Below are positions 8,548-18,222 of a stretch of DNA of 64,000 nt, piece by piece. The first letter of the stretch is position 1. Each line of letters begins with the position of its first letter. Below the pieces are notes generated by a model that saw nothing but the letters and a program-made list of their open reading frames with translations, did no database searches and had not been told where the DNA came from. A program made the position numbers and the translations under genes. Location of the stretch: contig CAZVZX010000024.1 of assembly GCA_964631235.1 (NCBI GenBank), forward strand, positions 15,624 to 79,623, read 5' to 3'. This stretch comes from JARKPK01 sp964631235. Its GTDB lineage: Bacteria; Planctomycetota; Planctomycetia; Pirellulales; Thermoguttaceae.

Positions 8548-10889
8548 AAACGCATATTCCATTGTTGCTGTTCGGTCTGGTGTTCTGTGCGTTCGTTGGT
8601 CCTTTGGTTGCGGCCGACAAGCGGATCGACCGCGCCTTGGCCCTGGGAAAGCGGACGGAGAATCTCGTCTTTCGCGAACGGGTTGTGCCCCATTGGCTGC
8701 CCGGTGAAAAGTCATTCTGGTACAAGGTGGAGACGGGGCCGAAGTCGCATGAATACGTGTTGATTGATGCCGAAAGCGGCCGCCGCACCGTCGCCGCCAC
8801 GTTGGCCGGCTTGGGCCTGCCCGAGCCCGAGCCGATCAAGTCGTCGGAAACCACGGTGGAACTTCGCAAGACGGCGAAGACCGGCGAATCGTCGGGCATC
8901 AAGTTCGTCAACAAACTCGATCGCGATGTCGAGCTTTTTTGGATCAACCAAGACGGCGAACATGTGGCCTACGGTTCGATTCGTGCCGGAGCGGAGCGAC
9001 AGCAGCACACCTTCGAGGGACATGTTTGGCTGGTAGCCGACGCGGCCAAGCGGCCCCTGGCGGTGATCGAAGGGGCGGCCGAGATGCGAACCCTGCTGAT
9101 CGACGGCCCGGGCCGCGAAGCCAGCGCCCGGCCGCGGCGCGGCCCGCGCGGAGCGTTGTCGCCCGACGGCAAATGGTCGGCGGTTGTCGAGCGCGGGCGA
9201 GTAACGCTTGTCGATCGGCAGAGGAACACCACGGTTCACATCCAAACCGAGTTCGACGGCCGCTCGCCCTTTCATGGGCAGCCGGCTTGGTCGCCCGATT
9301 CTTCCGCCTTCGTCGTTTGGAATGCGCCCGAGGTTCCGCAGCGGAAGGTGGTGATCGTCGAGTCGTCGCCCAAGAATGAGCTTCAGCCGAAGCTGAAGGA
9401 GTTTACCTACCAGAAGCCCGGCGATCCGCTGCCGCAGCCGGTTCCGGTGGTGTTTCGCGTAGGCGATGAAGGTCCGCGTTGGCTGAAGGTCGATTCCAGC
9501 CTATTCCCCACGCCCTTTGCGCCCTCGCCGGAATTGAATGTCGTATGGTCGCCCGACGGCAGCGAGTTCTATTTCGACTACAACCAGCGGGGCCATCAGG
9601 TTTATCGAATCATCGGGGTCGATGCCGCGACGGGTCGGGCCCGTACCGTCGTCGAGGAAACCAGCGCAACGTTCATCGATTACACCAACAAGACATGGCG
9701 CCACTGGCTTCATGCGAGCGGCGAGCTGTTGTGGATGAGTGAACGCGACGGGTGGTGCCATCTGTGGCTTTATGATTCGGCCGCCGGCACGGTGAAGAAT
9801 CAAGTGACTCGTGGCCCGTGGGTCGTCCGCGAGGTGTTGCATGTCGACGAAGCGCAGCGCGAGGTGTGGTTTATGGCCGGCGGCGTGCGGCCCGGCGAAG
9901 ACCCATATCACAAGCACCTCTGCCGGGTGAAGTTCGACGGCAGCGGATTCCAGCGATTGACCGAGGCCGACGGGCAGCACCGGGTGACGTTTTCGCCCGG
10001 CCGCGAGTATTTTATCGATAGCTGGTCGCGGGTCGATCATCCGCCGGTGCATGAGCTGCGCCGCAGCAGCGATGGCCGCTTAGTCTGCGTTCTGGAAAAG
10101 GCCGATGCCGGCCGCCTCTTGGCAAGCGGATGGAAATTGCCCGAGCGCTTTGCGGCCAAAGGTCGCGACGGCAAGACGGACATTTACGGCATCATCATCA
10201 AGCCCACCGATTTCGACCCAGCGAAGAGATACCCGGTGATCGAGGAGATCTACGCCGGGCCGCACTCGGCATTTGTGCCCAAGGAGTTCGGCCGGCTGTT
10301 GCGGGAAAGCACGATGGCCGAGCTGGGGTTTGTGTTAGTGCGAATCGACGGCATGGGCACGAACCATCGCGGCAAGGCGTTTCACGACGTGTGTTGGAAG
10401 AATCTCAAAGACGCCGGCTTTCCTGATCGGATCGCGTGGATCAAGGCGGCGGCCGCCACGCGTCCCTGGCTCGATCTGAGCCGTGTGGGCATCTACGGCG
10501 GCAGCGCCGGCGGGCAGAGTGCGATGCGGGCGCTGCTCGATCACGGCGATTTCTATCGAGTAGCGGTGGCCGACTGCGGCTGCCATGATAACCGGATGGA
10601 CAAAATCTGGTGGAACGAGCAGTGGATGGGTTGGCCCGTGGACGAAAGTTACCAACGAAGCTCGAATGCCGAGGACGCGCACAAACTGCAAGGCCGACTG
10701 CTGCTGATCGTCGGTGAACTAGATACGAACGTCGATCCGGCAAGCACGATGCAGGTGGTTGGTGCGCTGCAACGGGCGGGCAAGTCGTTCGACTTCATGC
10801 CGATCGTCGGCGCCGGCCACGGTGCGGCCGAAACGCCTTACGGCTCGCGCCTGCGAATGGAGTTCTTCCTCCGGCATTTGCAGCCCTAA
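8544..10889 (+). CDS. S9 family prolyl oligopeptidase / dipeptidyl peptidase IV-like
   Basis: A 781-residue exported serine peptidase. The start at 8544 gives a signal peptide (MKTHIPLLLFGLVFCAFVG) and overlaps the upstream stop by four bases. The N-terminal half is a beta-propeller of the DPP IV type (blocks such as SPDGKWSAV and WSPDGSEFYFDYNQRG). The C-terminal half is an alpha/beta hydrolase. The catalytic triad can be placed: nucleophile Ser654 in YGGSAGG, Asp727 in GELDTNVDP and His759 in GAGHG. A propeller Glu pair needed for strict DPP IV activity was not located, so aminopeptidase versus endopeptidase activity is open. Coupling to the GDPD gene suggests joint use in periplasmic nutrient scavenging; this is inference. 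Confidence 0.93.
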   Translation: MKTHIPLLLFGLVFCAFVGPLVAADKRIDRALALGKRTENLVFRERVVPHWLPGEKSFWYKVETGPKSHEYVLIDAESGRRTVAATLAGLGLPEPEPIKSSETTVELRKTAKTGESSGIKFVNKLDRDVELFWINQDGEHVAYGSIRAGAERQQHTFEGHVWLVADAAKRPLAVIEGAAEMRTLLIDGPGREASARPRRGPRGALSPDGKWSAVVERGRVTLVDRQRNTTVHIQTEFDGRSPFHGQPAWSPDSSAFVVWNAPEVPQRKVVIVESSPKNELQPKLKEFTYQKPGDPLPQPVPVVFRVGDEGPRWLKVDSSLFPTPFAPSPELNVVWSPDGSEFYFDYNQRGHQVYRIIGVDAATGRARTVVEETSATFIDYTNKTWRHWLHASGELLWMSERDGWCHLWLYDSAAGTVKNQVTRGPWVVREVLHVDEAQREVWFMAGGVRPGEDPYHKHLCRVKFDGSGFQRLTEADGQHRVTFSPGREYFIDSWSRVDHPPVHELRRSSDGRLVCVLEKADAGRLLASGWKLPERFAAKGRDGKTDIYGIIIKPTDFDPAKRYPVIEEIYAGPHSAFVPKEFGRLLRESTMAELGFVLVRIDGMGTNHRGKAFHDVCWKNLKDAGFPDRIAWIKAAAATRPWLDLSRVGIYGGSAGGQSAMRALLDHGDFYRVAVADCGCHDNRMDKIWWNEQWMGWPVDESYQRSSNAEDAHKLQGRLLLIVGELDTNVDPASTMQVVGALQRAGKSFDFMPIVGAGHGAAETPYGSRLRMEFFLRHLQP

Positions 10890-10951
10890 GCGAAAAGGCA
10901 ACGCTGGGGTTAGGGTCGCGCGAATTCGGGCGACGCGCCAAAGCCGGTTGC

Positions 10952-12682
10952 TCAACGAGGCGCCGCGCCGGTGTCTTCGAGCCGAGCGACGAAATAGATG
11001 CGATAGCCATCGACGATGACGAACGGCCAATGATGGATGTCGCAGTGCCGGCGGAGGCGACGGAGACGGGTTTCGGGCACAACAAGCACCAGCGGCCGCG
11101 GTTCGTAGGCGGCCAGCCGGGCGGAAATGCGGGCGATCTGGCCCGGCCGAATGTTCTCGCGCCACTGGGGCCGAAGGTAAAACACCAGCGAACCGACACG
11201 CTCGTCCACGATCCTCACGGTTTCGGGCATGGCCGGCTGCTCGTTGAAGAACTGGGCCAGCCGCCGGGCGCTGAGTTGCTCCGCCGCCGGCGGCAACACG
11301 AAAAGAATGGCCAGCGCGAATTGCAGGGCGGTCGTCGCCACGGCCGTGCCCATCGCCCAAGGCAACCCCCGCCTGCGCCAAACGACCAACACGGCCAACG
11401 GGCTCAGCGCGGCCGCCGCAACAGCCCACCACACCGCGGCCGGCAAGTGCAAGTCGAGTTTTTCGGCGGCAACGAAGGCGATTGGCATGAAGACGATCGG
11501 CCCGCTCACGCACGAAGTAAGCAGCGTTTGCCGCATCATTACCGCAGCGGCCGGCGACAATCCGCCGTCGATCCAACGATTCCAGGCGTAGGCCGCCAAG
11601 ATCGCCGCCGAGGGAAAGACCGGCCAAAGGTAGGTCGCCAGTTTCGACCCGGCCAGGCTCAACAGCAGCGTACATCCGAGCAACTGGCAAAGAAACCAAA
11701 TAATCGCATCGCGGCTCGCAGGGTCGAGCGTCGGCTGGCCGGCACGGCGGCGGTCGAGGGCATCGCGGACCAGCGGCGGCAGATAGCCGATCCAGGGCAG
11801 TCCGCCCAAGAGCAACACCGGCAGGTAGTACCAGAACGGCTGCCCGCCGTGTGTCTGGGTGCCGCCGAACAGCCCGAGGAAATGCCGCTCGATAAAGAAG
11901 TATTGCAAATAGCCGGGGTTCTGGCGGTGCATGGGCCAGAACCAGAGGGCGGCCAAGGCGGCGCCGATCGCCACCGCGACCATCGCCTGGACGATGTGAG
12001 CAGCGGCAAGTCGTCGCGATACGATCAAGTAGAGACCATGCGCCGTTAGAACCAGGGCCACACCGAACAGGCCCTTGGTCAACATGGCCAGCCCCAACGC
12101 CAACCCGGCACCGCAAACCCACCTCCAGCAGCGCAGGCCCGGCTCGGCCCGAAGGCTTTTCCAAAACATCAGCAGGGCTAGATTGGTCCACACAACCAGA
12201 GCCACGTCGTGGGTGGCGGCCAACGAAAGGGCCATCGGCAGGAACATCGTCGCGTAGAACGTCGCGGCCGGCAGAGCCAACTTTCGTCCCAACGCACAGG
12301 CGGCCAGCGCCGCGGTAGAGATTGCGCCGCACAGCGCGAAGAGCAGCCCGGGCAACCGCACCGCCCGTTCGTTCATTCCGAAGACGCGGAGCGAGGCGGC
12401 CTCGAACCAGAAATAGAAGGCCGGCTTATCCCAAAAGGGCCGGCCGAACAGCCGCGGCACCACCCAGTCGCCCTTTTCGACCATCTCCTGGGCAATCGCG
12501 GCGTGGAGCCCCTCGTCGGGATCGAGCAACGGCCAGTCCATCGCCAGGGGAAGCAGATAGAGCGTCGCCCCCAAGCCGACCAACGCTGCCCAGCGGTGCG
12601 AGGGTGCGGTTGTTCCCATGCCGACAGCCAGTGCACTCCGAATGAATCCTTCGCCGCCATCGAGCCGCGGCGATTCGCTCAC
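10952..12682 (-). CDS. ArnT/PMT-like membrane glycosyltransferase (GT-C fold)
   Basis: A 576-residue polytopic membrane protein. The first luminal loop carries LDPDEGLHAAIAQEM, the acidic DxDE motif of ArnT/dolichyl-phosphate-mannose mannosyltransferases. It is followed by GDWVVPRLFGRPFWDKPAFYFW and the NERAVRLPGLL block of the same family. About eleven hydrophobic segments and a C-terminal soluble domain follow. The family transfers a sugar from a polyprenyl phosphate donor to lipid or protein acceptors outside the cytoplasmic membrane. The acceptor is unknown, and no lipid A modification genes lie nearby. The gene converges on the S9 peptidase gene with a 62-bp gap. Confidence 0.9.
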   Translation of the reverse strand: MSESPRLDGGEGFIRSALAVGMGTTAPSHRWAALVGLGATLYLLPLAMDWPLLDPDEGLHAAIAQEMVEKGDWVVPRLFGRPFWDKPAFYFWFEAASLRVFGMNERAVRLPGLLFALCGAISTAALAACALGRKLALPAATFYATMFLPMALSLAATHDVALVVWTNLALLMFWKSLRAEPGLRCWRWVCGAGLALGLAMLTKGLFGVALVLTAHGLYLIVSRRLAAAHIVQAMVAVAIGAALAALWFWPMHRQNPGYLQYFFIERHFLGLFGGTQTHGGQPFWYYLPVLLLGGLPWIGYLPPLVRDALDRRRAGQPTLDPASRDAIIWFLCQLLGCTLLLSLAGSKLATYLWPVFPSAAILAAYAWNRWIDGGLSPAAAVMMRQTLLTSCVSGPIVFMPIAFVAAEKLDLHLPAAVWWAVAAAALSPLAVLVVWRRRGLPWAMGTAVATTALQFALAILFVLPPAAEQLSARRLAQFFNEQPAMPETVRIVDERVGSLVFYLRPQWRENIRPGQIARISARLAAYEPRPLVLVVPETRLRRLRRHCDIHHWPFVIVDGYRIYFVARLEDTGAAPR

Positions 12683-12870
12683 TCATTGATGACGCTTCGT
12701 CGGGCGGTGCGGCCGCCGCCCAAACGGTGTTGCTGCACCCAACACGACAGCGCCAAGTTGTGGCGAATAACAATCTGGGCAGGATGACGGCTTTTCAAAA
12801 TATCTCGGCCTGAATCTCCAGCTTTCCTGTTTCCGCCTTCGAGGCGACTTAGCGTTTTCGTACCAATAGT

Positions 12871-12964
12871 ACCGCGAAAACCGGAACGCGGTTCAAACGA
12901 GGGCCGTACGTAAAAGAGCCGCCTCGCGGCAAAATCGACTACCTCCGCAATTGTGTGGAACTAT
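12871..12964 (+). repeat. Dispersed element B, copy 1
   Basis: Starts with ACCGCGAAAA, then GCGGTTCAAACG at 12888, and ends with CCGCAATTGTGTGGAACTAT. It aligns by eye over its length with the copies at 13.2, 45.2, 52.9 and 56.1 kb. Confidence 0.65.
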
Positions 12965-13185
12965 CGTCAGACCGCGTGCCGAGAAAAAAGCCGTTTCTAT
13001 CTACCAAGTTGACCGCCCCGGAGCAATGGCAATTTGGGAAGAATTGGTGTTTTGGTGCAGCCGGGTCGAACGACGGTGTTCTGTTGTCGGCGATCGCGAT
13101 CGCCCATCGTTTGCCGGCAGGACATCCGGGGCGAGAAGCTTCTTTTGGAGCATGCCCTTCAAATGGAGAAGGACCCATGAAAAGG

Positions 13186-13281
13186 ACCGCGAACAAAGGG
13201 AAAGCGGTTCAAACGGCCCCGGCACGCAGAAGAGGCGCGTCGCGCTGCCGCCAGCCGTTTCCGCGATTGTGTGGCGCTGTT
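13186..13281 (+). repeat. Dispersed element B, copy 2
   Basis: Starts with ACCGCGAACAAAGGG, then GCGGTTCAAACGG at 13204, and ends with CCGCGATTGTGTGGCGCTGTT. Same orientation as copy 1, about 320 bp away. Confidence 0.65.
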
Positions 13282-13431
13282 TCGTCGATGAACTCCGCAT
13301 TCGTACACGGTGTGTCGGCCTAATTCGCGACTATTCACGTCATTTGCGTTCATTCGCGGTTGTTGCTCACCTGACTTGGCGTCGATTGGCCTCAATTCGC
13401 GGCTCGTCGGCGAGATTCGCGGCCGTTCGCG

Positions 13432-13668
13432 TTGATTGGCGGTTTGTCAGATTTATTCGCGTCCATTCGCGCTGATTCGCGGTTGGTCAGATTTATTTGC
13501 GTCCATTCGCGTTGATTGGCGGTTTGTCAGGTTTATTCGCGACTATTCGCGTTCATTCGCGGTTTGTCAGGTTTATTCGCGACTATTCGCGTTGATTGGC
13601 GGTTTGTCAGGTTTATTCGCGACTATTCGCGTTCATTCGCGGTTTGTCAGGTTTTTTCGCGGCCGTTC
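13432..13668 (-). repeat. CGCGAAT array, 40-bp units
   Basis: Six units with exact 40-bp period (GGTTTGTCAG or GGTTGGTCAG at 13441, 13481, 13521, 13561, 13601, 13641). Each unit has three ATTCGCG blocks every 10 bp and then a 13-bp connector. On the minus strand the blocks read CGCGAAT, the sense strand of the GH51 gene whose stop lies 260 bp before the array. Confidence 0.9.
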
Positions 13669-13928
13669 GCGGTTGGAGCCGTACAGAGCAGTGCGTCAAG
13701 AAAAGAAAGCGGCCCGGGGGCGACAGACTCAGCCCAATGGGCGTTGTCGTTCACCCCCGGAGCCGTGGGGCACAAGGTAATACGAATCAGCGACTCGTTG
13801 GACACGGCCGCAGCCGCGCCCGGATATTCGAACGAACCGATTAATGCTTTCTTTTTTCGGTCCGGCCGGTGCGGCATCGGATGGCCCGATCAGGCCGTCC
13901 GGCATGCCCTTCGGGCCGGTCGGTGAAT

Positions 13929-15476
13929 TCAGTTCAACTTGAGTACCACGACCGATTTCGGCGGCAGTTCAACGGAGAATCCTTTTTCCGTGGCGGCCGC
14001 GCCGGCGAACTCTTTCGGTTCGACCGCGCGCGGCTGCTCGAAGGTGTTGTGGGCTTGCATCGTCTCGGCCGTGAGCACGCGCCCGGTGATGGCGCCTGCC
14101 TTGGCGCCGACCAACTCGGCCGACACCTTGGCCGGGCGATTGGGGTCGAGGTTGCAGAGCGTAACGTGAATCGTGCCCGCCTCGTTCCGCGAGGCCGATC
14201 CGTGAACCGCCGGCAGTTTGATGCCTTCGCACTCGTATTCCGCCGATTCGATCTTCAGCGGAAGCATCGTGGCGTCGTGATGCACGGTGTACATCTCGAA
14301 TACATGATAGGTCGGGGTGACGATCATCTTTTCCTTGTCGGTGAGGATCATGGCCTGAAGGACGTTGATCGTCTGGGCGATGTTGGCCATCTTCACCCGG
14401 CGGCACTGGTTGTTGAACACATTGAGGCTCACGGCCGCCACCAGTGCGTCGCGGAGCGTGTTCTGCTGATAGAGGAAGCCGGGATTCGTGCCCGGCTCGA
14501 CGGCGTGCCACGCTCCCCATTCATCGACAATGAGCGCCACGCGGTTTTGCGGATCGAACCGATCCATGATCTCCGTATGGCGGGTGATCAATTCGTCAAT
14601 GTGCAACGCGCGCGAAAGCAGATGCGCCCAATCGATTTCCTCGAATACCGTGGCCGACCGGCTCTTCTTGCCCGAGCCGCAATAGTAATGGAGCGACAGC
14701 CCTTGCATCCGCGGGCCGACCTCGCGCATCAGCACCTCGGTCCATCGCGCGTCGCCGCCATTGGGCCCGCACGCGATCTTATAGAGCCGGTTTCCGCTGA
14801 AGTTGCGCAAGTAGGTGGCGTAGCGGCGATACTCGTCGGCGTAGTATTCGGGCCGCATGTTGCCCCCGCAGCCCCAGTTCTCGTTGCCCACGCCCCAGTA
14901 CTTGATCTTCCACGGTTCTTCGCGGCCGTTGGCGCGGCGGAGGTTGGCCATCGGGCTCTGGCCGTCGAAGGTGACGTATTCGACCCACTCTTGCATTTCG
15001 CGGACCGTGCCGCTGCCCACGTTGCCGCAGATGTACGGCTCGCAGCCGAGCTGCGCGCACAGGTCGAAAAACTCGTGCGTCCCGAAATGGTTGTTTTCCA
15101 CCACGCCGCCCCAATGCGTGTTGATCATGCTGGGGCGTTGATTCTTCGGGCCGATGCCGTCGCGCCAATGGTATTCGTCGGCAAAGCAACCGCCCGGCCA
15201 ACGCAGCACGGGGATCTTGATCTTCTTCAGCGCGGCGACGGTGTCGTTGCGGATCCCGCGGGTGTTGGGGATCGGGCTGTCTTCGCCCACCCAAAATCCT
15301 TCGTAGATGCAACGGCCGAGGTGCTCGGCGAAATGCCCATAGATGTTCCGATCGATCCGCAACTTGCCCTCATCGGCGCGTATTTGCGCGGTGTTGACCG
15401 TTGGCTCGGCCGCCAGCGTCCGTCCGGCGATCAACATCACCGCCGCCCAAAGAACCAAACGCGATCGCAATCTCAT
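13929..15476 (-). CDS. GH51 alpha-L-arabinofuranosidase, exported
   Basis: A 515-residue enzyme that removes terminal alpha-L-arabinofuranosyl groups from arabinan or arabinoxylan. GH51 markers are IYGHFAEHLGRCIYEGFWVG at the N-terminus and VLRWPGGCFADEYHWRDGIG. The acid/base Glu199 sits in VGNENWGCGGNM and the nucleophile Glu319 in VDEWGAWH. The C-terminal beta-sandwich ends the protein. The start at 15476 is preceded by GGGAGG and gives a signal peptide ending in RTLAA, so this copy is exported, whereas many bacterial GH51 enzymes are cytoplasmic. It is followed in the same direction by a repeat array; the DUF6807 gene lies 115 bp upstream on the same strand. Confidence 0.95.
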   Translation of the reverse strand: MRLRSRLVLWAAVMLIAGRTLAAEPTVNTAQIRADEGKLRIDRNIYGHFAEHLGRCIYEGFWVGEDSPIPNTRGIRNDTVAALKKIKIPVLRWPGGCFADEYHWRDGIGPKNQRPSMINTHWGGVVENNHFGTHEFFDLCAQLGCEPYICGNVGSGTVREMQEWVEYVTFDGQSPMANLRRANGREEPWKIKYWGVGNENWGCGGNMRPEYYADEYRRYATYLRNFSGNRLYKIACGPNGGDARWTEVLMREVGPRMQGLSLHYYCGSGKKSRSATVFEEIDWAHLLSRALHIDELITRHTEIMDRFDPQNRVALIVDEWGAWHAVEPGTNPGFLYQQNTLRDALVAAVSLNVFNNQCRRVKMANIAQTINVLQAMILTDKEKMIVTPTYHVFEMYTVHHDATMLPLKIESAEYECEGIKLPAVHGSASRNEAGTIHVTLCNLDPNRPAKVSAELVGAKAGAITGRVLTAETMQAHNTFEQPRAVEPKEFAGAAATEKGFSVELPPKSVVVLKLN

Positions 15477-15591
15477 CAGTGCTCTTCCTCCCGTCGTCGT
15501 CGATGAACTCGTCTCACAAGACAACATGAACCCTACAGTCGGCGCCGTGCTGCGCTGCGTCGCGATTCGTCGCGGCGATCGGCCGACGGCG

Positions 15592-16602
15592 TCAACCTTC
15601 GATCCACTTCTGATACAACTGCGCCAAGCCCGCCGCTTTGGCGTCGCCGGCAAACAGGGCCACGCGATAACGGAACTCGACCGCTTGCCCGGCGGCCAGC
15701 GTCCACGGTTTTTCGATGAAGTTCAGCGGTGTGGGCGAAATGAACCCGTAGTCGCGGGTGAACCACGGCGAGGGCGACCAGGGATTCTTCGGGTGATCGA
15801 ACAGCGCGATGCCTTCGACGAACTCCTCGGGCAAGTTCGCCCGTCGCCCGAAAAAGCAGCACCAAGCCGCCTTCTTGCCGAATGTGCCCTTTTCGCCCTC
15901 GTCGCCCAAATCGTTCAGCAGCGCGCCGCCCTGCAATGGGGTGATGTCGGGCGCGGCACGCACGGAGAACAGCGAGTGATTCGTCTTTTCGACCTTCAGA
16001 TCGACCACGGCCGACCACTTGATCCACACGTCGATCAGCCGCAACCGCGGGCTGACCATGGTGATGGTGAAGCGGCGCTCGTCGCGGGCGATTGGCTCGG
16101 CACCGGGACGCAGCCAGCGGCAGGAATCGCTCAGCTCGACCGCGTTTTCGCCGCGAACGGCGGCCTTCGGGCCATCGGAGATGATTTGCCCGTTTTGCAG
16201 CTCGGTTTGCCAGAAGTTGCAGCCGTTCACCCGATCGCACGCGAAAAACAGCGATCGCTGGTGCGGCCACGGCAGCGAGCTCTCGGTTGTCAATGATAGT
16301 CCCGAGACAGGCCCGGCCACGGGATAAAAGTAGGGATATTTCTGCGTGGGATGAGCGCGATAGGAGAGGACATTGATATTCCGCCAGCGAATCCAGGTTT
16401 GGCCGGTGAATTCGTACAGAGTGAGCGGCTCTGCGGGAATCACCGAATGCGGATTGGCCGCCGGCTGCGCGGCCGAAGCGATCGCCGACCAACCCGAAAA
16501 GGTTGCGGCCGCAACGCCCGCCGTTGCGCTAGCCGCACACGTACTCAAGAACGCCCGTCGCGACGACGGACCGACAACGCCACTGGTGTTCTGCTGCTGC
16601 AT
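15592..16602 (-). CDS. Tat-exported DUF6807 (PmoA-like) protein
   Basis: A protein of the DUF6807 family (often labelled PmoA in databases, which does not mean methane oxygenase activity). It has a twin-arginine signal (SSRRAFLSTCAASATAG). It shares family blocks such as KYPYFYPVAGPVSGLSLTT, then PWPHQRSLFFACDRVNG, and a C-terminal FRYRVALFAGD. These proteins occur next to sugar-degrading enzymes in Planctomycetes and Bacteroidota, consistent with the GH51 gene downstream on the same strand. I use the ATG at 16602, which follows GGGGGA; an ATG at 16677 would add a leader that is not Tat-like. Molecular activity is unknown. Confidence 0.85.
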   Translation of the reverse strand: MQQQNTSGVVGPSSRRAFLSTCAASATAGVAAATFSGWSAIASAAQPAANPHSVIPAEPLTLYEFTGQTWIRWRNINVLSYRAHPTQKYPYFYPVAGPVSGLSLTTESSLPWPHQRSLFFACDRVNGCNFWQTELQNGQIISDGPKAAVRGENAVELSDSCRWLRPGAEPIARDERRFTITMVSPRLRLIDVWIKWSAVVDLKVEKTNHSLFSVRAAPDITPLQGGALLNDLGDEGEKGTFGKKAAWCCFFGRRANLPEEFVEGIALFDHPKNPWSPSPWFTRDYGFISPTPLNFIEKPWTLAAGQAVEFRYRVALFAGDAKAAGLAQLYQKWIEG

Positions 16603-17156
16603 CGAATCTGTTCCCCCACGGCCGACGACACCGCCGCACGGCCGACCCGGCCGGCAGTGCGTTTGTCGCTTTTCCATTGATAACCCCACACCCCCAGCCG
16701 GACGGAGGTTCTCACCGCCCCCCAGCTAGAGGCAAACCCCAATCTAATTCGCCAACAATAGGTTCACAACCAACTTTTGCGCAAAGCGTTCCAGCTTGCC
16801 CGCAGCCGCTGGCGAAGCACCGGGCGCGTTGCTTCCCTCGAACGAAGGGTAGCCGGGCAGGGCGGTCTGCCTGATCCATCGAAGGGAATTGAGGGCGAAT
16901 GAGCGATGGTTCGCGCGTCAAGGCCGACTTTTTGGGGCAAGTGGCCGCCGGGTGAGTGCCGAAGGAGCCGAAAAAGGGCGGCAGTGCCCCATTGACAGCT
17001 GCCGGCAAAACGGCAGAATAATAGGTTTCCGCACAATAGAATCGGTCGAGAGAGGCGGCAACCTGCCGCGCGGCTCGCCCGCGTGGGGCGAGGGTGCTCA
17101 CGCTTCGTAACCGAATCCTTTTACGCCTTTGGCCTTAGAGAGTTTTTGCAAGAGCC
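16603..17156. other. Divergent intergenic region with rpsL promoter
   Basis: About 550 bp separating the DUF6807 gene (leftward) from rpsL (rightward). The right part carries a sigma70-like promoter; no gene or RNA was recognised elsewhere. Confidence 0.55.
16992..17022 (+). promoter_or_regulatory. Candidate sigma70 promoter of rpsL-rpsG
   Basis: A perfect TTGACA at 16992-16997 and AATAAT at 17017-17022, 19 bp apart, about 135 bp upstream of the rpsL ATG. The spacing is slightly long, but this is the best match in the region and precedes a housekeeping operon. Confidence 0.4.
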
Positions 17157-17525
17157 ATGCCGACGATCAACCAACTGACCCGCAAATCGCGACGTGTTCA
17201 GCGCCGGAGCACGAAGGCGCCGGTTCTGGACCAATGCCCGCAGAAACGCGGCGTCTGTTTGCAAGTGAAGACGATGACCCCCAAGAAGCCCAACTCGGCG
17301 CTGCGGAAGATTACGCGCGTTCGGTTGAGCAATGGCAAGGAAGTCACCGTGTACATCCCGGGCGAAGGGCACAGCCTGCAAGAGCACTCGATCGTGCTGG
17401 TGCGCGGCGGTCGTGTCCGCGATTTGCCGGGTGTTCGTTATCAGGTGGTGCGCGGCGCGTTGGACGCGTTGGGCGTAGAAGGCCGCAAGCAATCGCGCAG
17501 CCGCTACGGCGCGAAGCGGAGCTGA
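17157..17525 (+). CDS. rpsL: 30S ribosomal protein S12
   Basis: A 122-residue S12 of normal length. It begins MPTINQLTRKSRR and contains the decoding-centre loop around TPKKPNSALRKITRVRLSNG and the conserved YIPGEGHSLQEHS and VRDLPGVRY blocks. S12 contacts mRNA-tRNA pairing at the A site. Residues equivalent to the classical streptomycin-resistance lysines are present as TPKKPNS and the GVRY-adjacent segment, so no resistance change is obvious. The ribosome site AAGAG precedes the ATG. It forms the start of a two-gene str-type operon with rpsG, 170 bp downstream. The usual following fusA and tuf genes are absent. Confidence 0.99.
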   Translation: MPTINQLTRKSRRVQRRSTKAPVLDQCPQKRGVCLQVKTMTPKKPNSALRKITRVRLSNGKEVTVYIPGEGHSLQEHSIVLVRGGRVRDLPGVRYQVVRGALDALGVEGRKQSRSRYGAKRS

Positions 17526-17694
17526 TCGCCGGGACGAACGGCAGGTGGGTGTGAGCTGAATGAGTTCCCGTTTGCGGGCGGCGGATAGGAATTGGGTTGA
17601 TCATTGAGGTGATCGAGGCGACCGGGCGTTGCCTTCCTGTTCGAGCCGCTTTCGCGTTTCCGCGATTTTATCAAGAGAGATTCGAGACGCTGTC

Positions 17695-18165
17695 ATGGGT
17701 CGATTGACTGCAAGCAAAGAGAAGTTGGCGCCGGATCCGAAGTACGGGTCGCTGCTGGCCGGAAAATTCATCAATTCGATGATGTGGAACGGGAAGAAGA
17801 GCGTCGCGCAGGCGATCTTCTACGAGGCGCTCGACATTTTGGCCAAAAAGGTGCCCGATCAACCGTCGATCGACGTGTTCACTCAGGCGGTTGAAAACGT
17901 GAAGCCGAACATCGAAGTTCGCTCGAAGCGGGTCGGCGGGGCCTCGTATCAAGTGCCGATGCAGGTCAACCGCACGCGCCAGCAGTCGTTGGCCATTCGC
18001 TGGATTCTCGGCGCCTGCCGCGAAAAGAAGGGGCGGCCGATGGCGCAGAAGCTCGCCGACGAGTTGATGGCCGCTTATCGCCGCGAAGGCGCCGCTTATA
18101 CCAAGCGCGAAAACGTCCACCGCATGGCCGAGGCCAACAAGGCCTTCGCTCATTTTGCGTGGTAG
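17695..18165 (+). CDS. rpsG: 30S ribosomal protein S7
   Basis: A 156-residue S7 of standard length. The ATG at 17695 begins MGRLTASKEKLAPDPKYGS, and the conserved NSMMWNGKKSVAQ, VENVKPNIEVRSKRVGG and RWILGACREKKG blocks follow. It ends with the helical RENVHRMAEANKAFAHFAW. S7 organises the 3' major domain of 16S rRNA and contacts the E site. A strong intrinsic terminator 58 bp downstream closes the operon, so fusA must be elsewhere. Confidence 0.99.
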   Translation: MGRLTASKEKLAPDPKYGSLLAGKFINSMMWNGKKSVAQAIFYEALDILAKKVPDQPSIDVFTQAVENVKPNIEVRSKRVGGASYQVPMQVNRTRQQSLAIRWILGACREKKGRPMAQKLADELMAAYRREGAAYTKRENVHRMAEANKAFAHFAW

Positions 18166-18222
18166 TGGGTCCTTTGCCGCATCGACCGATCGGCGAAGAC
18201 GCAAACAGACCGAACCATCAGA

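Larger units (their letters stand above)
12683..13928. other. Repeat-rich intergenic region, no gene seen
   Basis: About 1.25 kb between ArnT and GH51 genes (both leftward). It contains two copies of dispersed element B and a six-unit 40-bp array. The open frames here translate the repeats and show no protein-like conservation, so I call no gene. Confidence 0.7.

Noticed and set aside
10719..12332. 537-codon frame overlapping the ArnT-like gene in another frame
   Set aside because: Arg-rich and without membrane segments; the real frame has the DPDEG motif and membrane helices.
13432..13668. Possible CRISPR array
   Set aside because: The connectors between CGCGAAT blocks are as conserved as the blocks, so there are no unique spacers, and no cas gene is nearby. 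The same holds for the arrays at 24.3, 27.4 and 45.3 kb.
13436..13926. Open frames through the 13.4-kb array
   Set aside because: They are translations of the ATTCGCG repeat in several frames without a start site or protein signal.
13869..15506. 545-codon frame opposite GH51
   Set aside because: Antisense shadow of a gene with both catalytic Glu motifs.
15592..16602. Methane or ammonia monooxygenase (PmoA label)
   Set aside because: The DUF6807 family is sometimes labelled PmoA, but this Tat-exported protein has no membrane monooxygenase features and sits beside a sugar hydrolase.
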